9,503 nt of DNA from JAGOBX01 sp017999075 [NCBI: Candidatus Babelota bacterium] (GCA_017999075.1 JAGOBX010000104.1:1-9503), one strand, 5' to 3'; shown: positions 1-6,973, counted from the first letter of the stretch. Notes: generated from the letters alone by a model not told the origin. Numbers and translations: made by a program.

Positions 1-42
1 TATTATTAAAAAAAATATTAAAATTGAAATGCTGCGGTTCAT
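1..42 (-). CDS. Possible start of a membrane or exported protein, cut by the left edge
   Basis: Reading leftward from an ATG at 42-40, fourteen codons stay open to the window edge and give MNRSISILIFFLII. A polar start with one Arg followed by a run of Ile, Leu and Phe is what a signal peptide or first membrane helix looks like. There is no clear Shine-Dalgarno sequence before the ATG, and fourteen open codons in AT-rich DNA can arise by chance. The product cannot be identified. It would lie downstream of, and co-directional with, the small ORF at 70-219. Confidence 0.22.
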   Translation of the reverse strand, partial: MNRSISILIFFLII

Positions 43-69
43 TATTAAGGTTTAAAACATAATTAGAGG

Positions 70-219
70 TTATTTCAAAACAAGTGCAAATACAATAACA
101 AAAAATAATAAACCGAGAAGTCCCATGGTCCTTGGATCAAACGAAGAAGCTGCTATTTTAGCTATTATCAAAAGTATTATTGTAAAAAAAACCGTTATCA
201 CCAAATCATCTTTTTTCAT
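70..219 (-). CDS. Small hypothetical two-helix membrane protein (49 aa)
   Basis: An ATG at 219-217 opens a 49-codon frame ending in TAA at 72-70. The protein begins MKKDDLVITV, has a hydrophobic stretch at about residues 7-24, a short polar loop with FDPRT at 27-31, and a second hydrophobic stretch at about 33-48 ending in Lys. This is the outline of a small inner-membrane hairpin protein, and the Lys/Asp-rich start and Lys end fit the positive-inside trend only loosely. I recognise no family. No Shine-Dalgarno sequence precedes the ATG, but a promoter-like pair ends only seven bases upstream, so the message could be leaderless. It follows the racemase gene on the same strand after a 229-base gap containing the palindromic repeat. 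A chance ORF in AT-rich DNA remains possible. Confidence 0.42.
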   Translation of the reverse strand: MKKDDLVITVFFTIILLIIAKIAASSFDPRTMGLLGLLFFVIVFALVLK

Positions 220-226
220 AAATCAA

Positions 227-255
227 ATTATATTAAAACAGTTTAAAAAATGCAA
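227..255 (-). promoter_or_regulatory. Candidate promoter for the 49-aa ORF
   Basis: On the minus strand TTGCAT (255-250) is followed after 17 bases by a perfect TATAAT (232-227). Transcription would start near 220-219, at the ATG of the small ORF itself. The match is good, but TATAAT-like words are common in such AT-rich sequence. Confidence 0.35.
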
Positions 256-307
256 TATTTTTTATAATCTGTTTATATTATAATTATTCTATAATGGGAA
301 TGTTTCC

Positions 308-344
308 AAATGGCAGTTCTGCCATTCTGGCAGTTCTGCCATTT
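308..344. repeat. Tandem 17-bp palindromic repeat, two copies
   Basis: Two adjacent 17-base units occupy 311-327 (TGGCAGTTCTGCCATTC) and 328-344 (TGGCAGTTCTGCCATTT), differing only in the last base. Each unit is an inverted repeat, TGGCAG-TT-CTGCCA. The pair can fold as two small hairpins or as one long one: AAATGGCAG (308-316) pairs with CTGCCATTT (336-344), and after a TT/TT internal loop CTGCCA (319-324) pairs with TGGCAG (328-333). It is far richer in G and C than its surroundings. It could be a terminator, a pair of operator sites, or part of a dispersed palindromic repeat family. Confidence 0.85.
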
Positions 345-347
345 TTT
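328..347 (+). terminator. Hairpin with T run, rightward orientation
   Basis: TGGCA-GTTC-TGCCA (328-341) is followed at once by six T residues (342-347), the form of a Rho-independent terminator for rightward transcription. No rightward gene lies upstream in the window. For leftward transcription, which the racemase upstream of it would need, the hairpin is followed only by TTT then GG, so termination in that direction is less supported. The stem can be lengthened by using the first repeat copy. Confidence 0.4.
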
Positions 348-448
348 ACAAAATTTATATATTGATAAACAATAAGTTTATTTTGTGAAAAAATATATAA
401 ATATATTTTGGAAGCACTTCCATAATATCAGCAAAATCTAAATAAAAA

Positions 449-1609
449 TCAATTACTGCAGCAGTCGTCCATATAAACAATTTTGCCATTTTCAAAATAA
501 TACCTTGGTATACGGGAAGGAATGCGTGATAAAATTTCAGCAGCTGAAGTTCCGGCAATAACTCCAAGTTCTTCTGATCTTATATGCTCATTCCCGTCTA
601 TACCTATAAGAACAGCTTCTTCTCCTTCACAAGCTTCAGGTACATTAGTAAGATCAACCATTATCTGATCAAGAGACATCCCCACTACTTTACAACGTTT
701 GCCGCGAATAAGCACATCGGATTTCAAACGAAGCGAATACGGATAACTATCTCCTGCGCCAACAGAAAGAACTCCTATACGCTGTCCTTCGGATGTACTG
801 TAAAGCAGTTTATATCCTATATTCCATCCTTCAGGAAACGTACGTACCTGAATAATAGGAGCAATCCATTTTAAAACAGGTTTAATTCCCCACGGCCATT
901 CCTGAGAATAACTTAATCCGTAAAGAAGACTGCTGACTCTGACCATATCCATTCTTGAATCAGGAATACAGATTGTACCTGCTGTAGCAGCAATATGACA
1001 AATTATATCCGGAAAAATTTTTTTAGCAAAATCAGATGTTTTTTTAAAAAGAGCTAATTGTCTAAGAGTAAATTCATGTTTTTGATAAGAAACAGCAAAA
1101 TGAGAAAAAATACTTTTAATTCTGATGTTTTTTAATTTCCGGACATTTTCAAAAACCAATAAAACTTCTTCAGGAAAAAAACCTAAACGGCCAAGACCCG
1201 TATCTATTTTTAAATGAACATCGACATTTTGGTTTAAACCATCAGATATTTCGGCAAGAATTTCTAATGTCCTCAAGCTATTAATGGTAATCTGAAAATT
1301 GTTTTTAACTGCTATTTTCAGTTCTGTATCTGTCAATGCCCTGAGTATTAATATTTCCATTCCGGCAGAACAGTATTTTTTCAGCATAAATGCTTCATTA
1401 AGCGTAGCGCATGCGAACAATTCACATCCTTCATTGTATAATTTTTGAGCTATACGCGTCAATCCATGACCGTACCCATTGTCTTTAACAACTGCCATAA
1501 CCCTGGCCGGAGCAACGGCATTTTTCAACCGATGATAATTTTTACCGAGCTCATCAAGATTAATCTCAAGGCGTGTAACTTGATCTGTAACGGCATATTC
1601 ATTACTCAT
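449..1609 (-). CDS. alr: Alanine racemase family protein (fold-type III PLP enzyme), divergent active site
   Basis: The 386-residue length is normal for alanine racemase, which interconverts L- and D-alanine for peptidoglycan. The PLP lysine is K42 in AVVKDNGYGHG (39-49). Other expected residues are present: K134 and R141 in LKIDTGLGRLGF, H170 in FSHFA, R224 in MVRVSSLLYG and the catalytic Tyr266 in NIGYKLLY. Several classical motifs differ: the usual HxxNSAA region reads HIAATAG (205-211), GYADGYPR reads GAGDSYPY (284-291), the CMDQ motif reads MSLDQ (311-315) and appears one residue shorter, and the Tyr in the late GTxxYE motif is Ala (GTSAAE, 353-358). The enzyme is probably a working racemase, but its substrate may not be only alanine. 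The start has GGAG ten bases upstream (1623-1620) and a strong promoter match farther up (1744-1717). It is transcribed divergently from the ligase block. The family call is firm; the exact substrate is not. Confidence 0.9.
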   Translation of the reverse strand: MSNEYAVTDQVTRLEINLDELGKNYHRLKNAVAPARVMAVVKDNGYGHGLTRIAQKLYNEGCELFACATLNEAFMLKKYCSAGMEILILRALTDTELKIAVKNNFQITINSLRTLEILAEISDGLNQNVDVHLKIDTGLGRLGFFPEEVLLVFENVRKLKNIRIKSIFSHFAVSYQKHEFTLRQLALFKKTSDFAKKIFPDIICHIAATAGTICIPDSRMDMVRVSSLLYGLSYSQEWPWGIKPVLKWIAPIIQVRTFPEGWNIGYKLLYSTSEGQRIGVLSVGAGDSYPYSLRLKSDVLIRGKRCKVVGMSLDQIMVDLTNVPEACEGEEAVLIGIDGNEHIRSEELGVIAGTSAAEILSRIPSRIPRYYFENGKIVYMDDCCSN

Positions 1610-1716
1610 TTCTAAAAAACTCCGTTATTATTTAATTTTACCAAAAATTAATAATTTTATTTTTTTATTAAAACTATCATAGGTATTTTTTTGATTTAAT
1701 AAATATTTAATATAAA

Positions 1717-1744
1717 ATTATATTTCAGAACATAAATTTATCAA
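1717..1744 (-). promoter_or_regulatory. Candidate sigma-70 promoter for the racemase gene
   Basis: On the minus strand TTGATA (1744-1739) and TATAAT (1722-1717) are separated by 16 bases. This is one of the best consensus matches in the window. Transcription would start near 1710 and leave an untranslated leader of about 100 bases before the racemase ATG at 1609. I see no riboswitch-like structure in that leader, which is nearly all A and T. Confidence 0.5.
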
Positions 1745-1766
1745 GAAATTTCTTATATGATTTGCC

Positions 1767-1795
1767 TTGTTTTTTATACAAAATTGTTCTATTAT
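1767..1795 (+). promoter_or_regulatory. Candidate promoter for the ligase-led block
   Basis: TTGTTT (1767-1772) and TATTAT (1790-1795) are 17 bases apart, with a start near 1802 and a leader of about 50 bases to the ATG at 1851. The match is moderate. A perfect TATAAT at 1828-1833 lacks a fitting -35 element and would start transcription on top of the Shine-Dalgarno sequence, so I prefer the upstream pair. Confidence 0.35.
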
Positions 1796-1810
1796 TCTCA
1801 TAAAAGAACA
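1785..1810. promoter_or_regulatory. Inverted repeat overlapping the candidate promoter, possible operator
   Basis: TGTTCT (1785-1790) and AGAACA (1805-1810) form a perfect six-base inverted repeat separated by 14 bases. Extending the arms outward gives eight of nine matches. It overlaps the candidate -10 element and the predicted start of the ligase transcript, a place where a repressor dimer would act. In AT-rich sequence a six-base dyad may be chance, and no regulator gene lies beside it. Confidence 0.25.
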
Positions 1811-1850
1811 TTTCATTTTATAGTTTATATAATTTCCGGAGATGATGTGA

Positions 1851-3161
1851 ATGACAAACCATATATTTAATCCTAAATTTGAATCTATGAATAAAAAAGA
1901 ACTTCAAATATTACAATTTGAACGTTTGCAATCCACATTAAACCGGGTTTATAATAATGTTGAATTTTATAAAAAAAAATTTAATGAAATAAATTTTATG
2001 CCGGAAGATTTAAAATCACTCAATGATTTAAGAAAACTTCCATTCACTTCAAAAAATGATTTAAAAGATTCATATCCTTATCAAATGTTTGCGGTCCCTT
2101 TACGCGATATAATTCAAATTCATTCTTCAACCGGCACTACAGGAAAACCTATAATTGTGGGTTATACAAAAAATGATATCAAACATTGGGCAGAATTAAA
2201 CGCAAGGACTCTTGCATCCGCAGGAGTAACAAACGATGATCTTGTTCAGATATCTTTTCATTACGGATTAACAACAGGTGGATTCGGACTTCATCTTGGA
2301 GCAGAAAAAATCGGAGCTTCAATAGTCCCTGCTTCAACGGGACAAACAAAAAAACAAATAGATATAATGCTTGATTATAAAACCACAATATTGCTATGTA
2401 CGCCTTCCTACGGTTTATATATTGCTGAAAACCTCGAAAAAATGAAAATAAAAAAAGAAGACTTGTATTTACGTGTTGGGATTTTCGGTTCTGAACCATG
2501 GTCTGAACGCATGCGTGAATCAATCGAAACAGGATTAAATATACAGGCATTCGACAATTACGGACTTACAGAAATTATGGGCCCTGGAGTTTCATACGAA
2601 TGTCCATTTAAAAACGGCCTTCATATAAATGAGGATCATTTTATAGCTGAACTGATAAATCCAAATACTCTGGAACCGGTTTCAAAAGGGCAGGCAGGAG
2701 AACTCGTATTCACTACAATAGCCAAAGAAGGGTTTCCCCTAATAAGATATAGAACAGGCGATATAGCGTTTTTAATAGAAGATAAATGCGAATGCGGAAG
2801 AACCTTCACAAAAATGAGCCGAGTATTCGGAAGATCAGACGATATGTTTATCGTCAAAGGAGTTAAAATCTTTCCATCGCAAATAGAAAAAATTTTATCA
2901 CAAGAAAACGAGCTTCTTCCCCATTATCAAATTTTAATCAAGCGTGAACACAGGTCTCTTGACGAAATCGAAGTTAGAGTAGAAGTTAATGAAGAAATAT
3001 TCAACGACGATATAACTGCTTTAAATATTTTAAAAGAAAATATCGAACATAAGATTCACAGCGAAATAGGAGTTGTTTGTAAAGTAACGTTAGTTGAAGA
3101 AAAATCTCTTCGGAGAACCGGAGGTAAAACCAAACGGGTTATTGATACCAGGGAATATTGA
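1851..3161 (+). CDS. paaK: Phenylacetate-CoA ligase family protein (PaaK-type AMP-forming acyl-CoA ligase)
   Basis: The 436-residue product has the usual length and motifs of PaaK, a cytoplasmic adenylate-forming enzyme that joins an aryl acid such as phenylacetate to CoA using ATP. Visible motifs are the ATP loop SSTGTTGKP (92-100), the YGLTE motif (237-241), RYRTGD (299-304), the hinge region GRSDDMFIVKG (327-337) and a C-terminal RRTGGKTKR with candidate catalytic lysines K426 and K428. Cys251, His258, Cys313 and Cys315 sit where some relatives carry a structural metal site; I recall this but cannot check it. The start is fixed by GGAG at 1838-1841, and two ATGs just upstream run straight into TGA. 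The substrate is unproven: in anaerobes members act on phenylacetate or indole-3-acetate, and some relatives are coenzyme F390 synthetases. No phenylacetate degradation genes flank it. It leads a rightward block, 21 bases before the deaminase. Confidence 0.88.
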   Translation: MTNHIFNPKFESMNKKELQILQFERLQSTLNRVYNNVEFYKKKFNEINFMPEDLKSLNDLRKLPFTSKNDLKDSYPYQMFAVPLRDIIQIHSSTGTTGKPIIVGYTKNDIKHWAELNARTLASAGVTNDDLVQISFHYGLTTGGFGLHLGAEKIGASIVPASTGQTKKQIDIMLDYKTTILLCTPSYGLYIAENLEKMKIKKEDLYLRVGIFGSEPWSERMRESIETGLNIQAFDNYGLTEIMGPGVSYECPFKNGLHINEDHFIAELINPNTLEPVSKGQAGELVFTTIAKEGFPLIRYRTGDIAFLIEDKCECGRTFTKMSRVFGRSDDMFIVKGVKIFPSQIEKILSQENELLPHYQILIKREHRSLDEIEVRVEVNEEIFNDDITALNILKENIEHKIHSEIGVVCKVTLVEEKSLRRTGGKTKRVIDTREY

Positions 3162-3182
3162 TAATTTCAGAGGAATATCATT

Positions 3183-4505
3183 ATGAATAATTTCATTATA
3201 GGCAATGCTGTAGTGGTAACTGTCAATAAGAATATGGAAATAATTTCAAACGGGGCAGTTGCGGTATCGGGAAATATTATAAAAGACATAGGAACAACTG
3301 TAAATATAAAAAAAAAATATCCTTCTTATAAATTTATCGATACAAAAAATTCGCTGGTAATGCCCGGATTGATAAATACACACACTCATCTTCCCATGAG
3401 TATGGTCAGAGGCCTTGCCGAAGATATAGAGCTTCAGGAATGGTTGCTTAAAACGTATGAATTCAAAATGAAATTTCTTCCCGCAGACGCAATTCACACT
3501 GGTGTAAAATTATCTTTGATGGAACTGATTAAAAACGGAACTACTACTATTTGCGATATGAGTTTTCATCAGCATATTATTTCTGAAATCGTAAAAAGTT
3601 TTGGGATCCGCGCAGTATTATGCGACACAATGATGGCAAAATACTATAAACGCGAAATATTCAATGATATAGAAAAATTTCTTAACACCGATTATAAAAC
3701 CGATTTAATTATTAAAGGATTGGCTCTTCACGCTCCTTATACATGCGACATCGAACAATTTGAATGGCTAAAAAAAATGCTTGTCAAATATCCGGGTTTA
3801 TTATACTCAATACATCTGTGTGAAACTAAAAATGAAACTTTTCTGGTTAAAAAAAAATTAGGGGAAACGCCGGTAAATTTATTAAGAAAGAGGGGATTGT
3901 TAACTGATAATTTACTTGCCGTTCATTGCGTATGGTTAACAGATAAAGAAATCGAATTATTTAAAAAGTTCAATGTTAAAGTTTCTTATAACCCTGAAAG
4001 TAATATGAAACTCGGTTCAGGAACTGCTCCAATAGTAAAAATGCTAAAAAAAAATATTATAGTAGGAATAGGCACTGACGGAGCTGCAAGCAACAATGAT
4101 CTTGATTTATTTTCCGAAATAGATTCAGGGGCAAAACTTCAAAAAGCAGGAAATATAAACCCTACTTCTCCTACAGCAACTGACATGGTAAGGATGGCCA
4201 CAATTAATGGTGCAAAATGTCTCGGTATTGAAAAAATCACAGGTTCTCTTGAACCAGGGAAAAAAGCAGATATAATTATTCTTGAACTACAGCAGATTAG
4301 ACTTAAACCTGTTTATGATATTAATTCACAAATTGTTTTCTCTGTAAACGGAAGAGATGTGACCGACGTAATTATAAACGGCAAATTCATTGTTAGAAAC
4401 CGTAAATTCACTATTTGTGATGAAAAAATTTTTTTAGATTACGTTAATAACCTAAATAAAAAAATAAATCAAAAAATAAAATATTTAACAAAAAGCAATA
4501 AATAA
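3183..4505 (+). CDS. mtaD: Amidohydrolase, MTA/SAH deaminase type
   Basis: This 440-residue metal-dependent amidohydrolase matches the family that deaminates 5'-methylthioadenosine and S-adenosylhomocysteine to their inosine forms, part of methionine-cycle salvage. Metal and catalytic residues are in place: HTH with H67 and H69 in PGLINTHTHLPMS, H183 in LHAPYTC, H211 and E214 in HLCETKNE, H248 in AVHCVW and D299 in GTDGAASNNDLD (297-308). The last motif is typical of MtaD. The C-terminal GSLEPGKKADIII is the usual return of the beta-sandwich domain. AGAGGA at 3169-3174 is the Shine-Dalgarno site, eight bases from the ATG. The nucleoside-binding arginines of characterised members could not be placed with certainty, so related purine or pterin deaminases are alternatives. 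It follows the ligase by 21 bases, and its stop lies one base before the kinase start. Confidence 0.87.
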   Translation: MNNFIIGNAVVVTVNKNMEIISNGAVAVSGNIIKDIGTTVNIKKKYPSYKFIDTKNSLVMPGLINTHTHLPMSMVRGLAEDIELQEWLLKTYEFKMKFLPADAIHTGVKLSLMELIKNGTTTICDMSFHQHIISEIVKSFGIRAVLCDTMMAKYYKREIFNDIEKFLNTDYKTDLIIKGLALHAPYTCDIEQFEWLKKMLVKYPGLLYSIHLCETKNETFLVKKKLGETPVNLLRKRGLLTDNLLAVHCVWLTDKEIELFKKFNVKVSYNPESNMKLGSGTAPIVKMLKKNIIVGIGTDGAASNNDLDLFSEIDSGAKLQKAGNINPTSPTATDMVRMATINGAKCLGIEKITGSLEPGKKADIIILELQQIRLKPVYDINSQIVFSVNGRDVTDVIINGKFIVRNRKFTICDEKIFLDYVNNLNKKINQKIKYLTKSNK

Positions 4506-4506
4506 A

Positions 4507-6939
4507 ATGCGTCAAAAACAATTTTTTAAAAACCTTTTAATAACTAATGAAGAAATATTGATGGAAAAAGTTCTTAAATACGCGATTCTCCACAACTATA
4601 CAAAATACACTTCAACTTTAAAAGAAGCGTGGCGAATTTCTATTCAAGGAATAACTCAATCTATAGAAAAAGCTTTAGAAATTATGTTTGATGATTTTGA
4701 ATTCAATCCTGATATGAAATTTGACAATGACTGTGTCTGCGAATTCGGAACAATTGAAGCTAAACGCCATCGTACCCGAGGAATTACTATTGAAATGTTT
4801 TTAGGATTATTCAAATATTACAGGCAGGCGTATCTCGATTTGATAGAAGAACAGCCCGAATTAACTTTTGAAAACAAAAATTTCTATTTACTATTCATTA
4901 ACAGAATTTTTGACAGAATAGAACTTTCATTCTGCAAAGAATGGTCCGGTCATTCAGACAAAGATTTATTGTTTGAATTGCAGAATAAAAACAGGATTAT
5001 GACTAACGAAAAAAATAAATATCTTACAATATTCGAGAGCCTGCTTGATCCTGTCTTTTTTATAGACAACGATGGATTCATTATAAATATGAATTACAAA
5101 GCCGCGCTATTTTTTTTCAATATTAAACTTCAGGGAGGAATTTATTATTCGGAAAATAATCAAAAATTACGTTTGGATTGGCTGGAGAAAGAAACACTTT
5201 TTTTCTTAAACGATCCTGAAAAATATAATTATAACTTTGTAAAAGAATATATTGCCAATAATGAATCTCATTATTTTGATGTCCGTATGTCTAAAATGCT
5301 TGACGTCAGCCTAAAATTCAATGGAATCACTTTAATTGCAAAAAATATTACCATTCAAAAAAATTATGAAAAAGACCTGTATGACGCGAGATTAAAAGCA
5401 GATTCTGCAAACAAATTAAAAAGTGATTTTTTAGCCAATATGTCCCATGAAATAAGAACACCTATGAATGCCATTATAGGTTTTACGGATCTGATGATTG
5501 AAGATAAAACAATAACAAAAGAACAAAGAGATAATCTTACAATAATAAAAGAAAGCGGAAATTACCTTTTAAACCTTATTAATGATATTCTTGATTTTTC
5601 AAAAATCGAATCTGATAAAATAGAAATAGTAGAAAACAAATTTTGTCTTAACAAATTTTTAAATCATCTGTATTCGCTTTTTTTAATTAAATCACGTGAA
5701 AAAAGCATTTTTTTCAATAAAATTCTCCATCAAAATACTGCAGTAATTGTCAAAGGAGACGATTTCAGAATTAACCAGATTTTAACAAATATTTTGGGAA
5801 ACGCATTTAAATTCACTGAAAAGGGTGAAATTATATTTTCCTGTAAATATGAAAATAATAAAGCGGTTATTACTATATCTGATACTGGCATAGGTATTCC
5901 TCAAGAAAAATTCAATGATATTTTTGATTCATTTAAACAGGCTGATTCAAGCATCAGCAGAAAATATGGAGGAACAGGATTAGGCTTATCTATTTCAAAA
6001 AGACTTATTGATCTTATGAATGGAGAGATCATGGTTTCAAGCGAACTTAATAAAGGAACAGAGTTCACTATAATTCTTCCGCTTATTGAAGCGAAGGATA
6101 ATATTCTTGATTATTGTAATGAAGCCTGTTTTGATTACGATTGCAAAACCCGGGAAATAATAATAACTGAAGATTCCGGAGAAAAAATGATCGGCCAGTG
6201 GATAGATAATCTGAAAAAAGAATATGGAAAACACGATATATTTGATAAAATAAAAAAAATCATGTTCGAATCAATAACCCAGTTGCCTCATAAAATATCG
6301 GAACTTAAGTCTGCTATTATAAACAAAGAAACTGCAGCAATAAAATTCATATCTCATGATATCAAAGGAACTTACTCCAATTTTTTAATAGAACCGATTA
6401 AAAATTATGCTATGCAGATAGAAATTGAGATAAAAAAAGACGATCCGGATTTCAATAAAATAGATTCTATTTTTAAGGAGTTAAATAATTTAGTTAATAA
6501 AATTCCAAAAAAATATTTTAAATCTGAACAAATAAACAGTGATAATTTCAACCAAATCAATAAAAATTATAAAAAAAAACCTATTCTTGTAGTTGAAGAC
6601 AATATTATGAACCAAAAATTAATGTGTGCCATTCTAAAAAATTCAGATATAGATTTTGATATTGCAGATAACGGAAAAAAAGCACTTGATTTAATGAAAA
6701 CAAAAAAATATAAACTTATTTTTATGGATATTCAAATGCCGGAAATGGATGGCATTACAGCTTTAAAAGAAATACGTAATAATCCGGATTCATATAATAT
6801 CCCTGTTATTGCTTTAACTGCAAGAGCTTTAAAAGAAGATAAAGAAAAATTTATTTCTATGGGGTTTGACGGATATATGGCTAAACCAATTGTTAAAGAG
6901 CAATTAAATGATTATATAATAAAATATTTAAAAAAATAA
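4507..6939 (+). CDS. Soluble hybrid sensor histidine kinase (helical N-domain, PAS, HisKA, HATPase, HPt, receiver)
   Basis: The 810-residue protein has no membrane segment, so it should sense a cytoplasmic signal. An N-terminal all-helical region (about 20-160), with RHRTRGITIEMFLGLFKYYR starting at 87, resembles the RsbRD-N-like sensor domains. A PAS-like domain follows (about 172-280, FESLLDPVFFIDNDGFI). The HisKA box is SHEIRTPMN with phospho-acceptor H314. The ATPase has N432 in GNAFKFT, DTGIGI (459-464) and GGTGLGLSI (488-496). Then comes an HPt domain (about 590-668) with H617 in SHDIKGTYSNF, and last a receiver (691-810) with E697/D698, phospho-acceptor D741 in FMDIQMPEMDG, T771 and K793. 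All phosphorelay residues are intact. The HPt lies before the receiver, the reverse of ArcB or BarA. No DNA-binding output domain is present. The ATG is one base after the deaminase stop with no Shine-Dalgarno sequence, suggesting translational coupling; M19 (4561) is an alternative start. The signal and the final target are unknown. Confidence 0.93.
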   Translation: MRQKQFFKNLLITNEEILMEKVLKYAILHNYTKYTSTLKEAWRISIQGITQSIEKALEIMFDDFEFNPDMKFDNDCVCEFGTIEAKRHRTRGITIEMFLGLFKYYRQAYLDLIEEQPELTFENKNFYLLFINRIFDRIELSFCKEWSGHSDKDLLFELQNKNRIMTNEKNKYLTIFESLLDPVFFIDNDGFIINMNYKAALFFFNIKLQGGIYYSENNQKLRLDWLEKETLFFLNDPEKYNYNFVKEYIANNESHYFDVRMSKMLDVSLKFNGITLIAKNITIQKNYEKDLYDARLKADSANKLKSDFLANMSHEIRTPMNAIIGFTDLMIEDKTITKEQRDNLTIIKESGNYLLNLINDILDFSKIESDKIEIVENKFCLNKFLNHLYSLFLIKSREKSIFFNKILHQNTAVIVKGDDFRINQILTNILGNAFKFTEKGEIIFSCKYENNKAVITISDTGIGIPQEKFNDIFDSFKQADSSISRKYGGTGLGLSISKRLIDLMNGEIMVSSELNKGTEFTIILPLIEAKDNILDYCNEACFDYDCKTREIIITEDSGEKMIGQWIDNLKKEYGKHDIFDKIKKIMFESITQLPHKISELKSAIINKETAAIKFISHDIKGTYSNFLIEPIKNYAMQIEIEIKKDDPDFNKIDSIFKELNNLVNKIPKKYFKSEQINSDNFNQINKNYKKKPILVVEDNIMNQKLMCAILKNSDIDFDIADNGKKALDLMKTKKYKLIFMDIQMPEMDGITALKEIRNNPDSYNIPVIALTARALKEDKEKFISMGFDGYMAKPIVKEQLNDYIIKYLKK

Positions 6940-6973
6940 TATTATTTTTACTAAGACAAATAGTAATAATATT
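6938..6973 (+). terminator. Weak AT-only hairpin between kinase and thrC
   Basis: AATATTATT (6938-6946) with ACTA (6950-6953) can pair with TAGTAATAATATT (6961-6973), leaving a three-T bulge. Two more T residues follow. The stem is almost entirely A-U, so it could at most weaken read-through or shield an mRNA end. It occupies half of the 67-base gap, which is the longest gap within the rightward block. Confidence 0.25.

Noticed and set aside
125-283. Plus-strand ORF of about 50 codons starting at ATG 125
   Set aside because: It opposes the minus-strand membrane ORF, has no ribosome site, and its Lys/Ile/Phe-rich product looks like translated AT-rich spacer.
409-422. TGGAAG-CA-CTTCCA inverted repeat just after the racemase stop, considered as its terminator
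   Set aside because: The stem is five or six base pairs with a tiny loop, and on the minus strand it is followed by AAAATATATTT rather than a T run. It may contribute to an mRNA end but is not a convincing terminator.
355-567. 70-residue minus-strand ORF overlapping the 3' end of the racemase gene
   Set aside because: It overlaps the racemase coding end in another frame, has low-complexity AT-driven sequence, and has no recognisable domain or ribosome site.
584-874. 96-residue plus-strand ORF
   Set aside because: It lies wholly antisense within the well-supported racemase gene and has no family resemblance.
1610-1850. A gene, riboswitch or RNA in the 241-base divergent gap
   Set aside because: Stops occur in all frames, the sequence is nearly all A and T, and I see no structured GC-containing element beyond the promoters and the short dyad.
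2179-2550. 123-residue minus-strand ORF inside the ligase gene
   Set aside because: Antisense shadow of clear PaaK motifs; the composition is that of an opposite-strand frame of an AT-rich gene.
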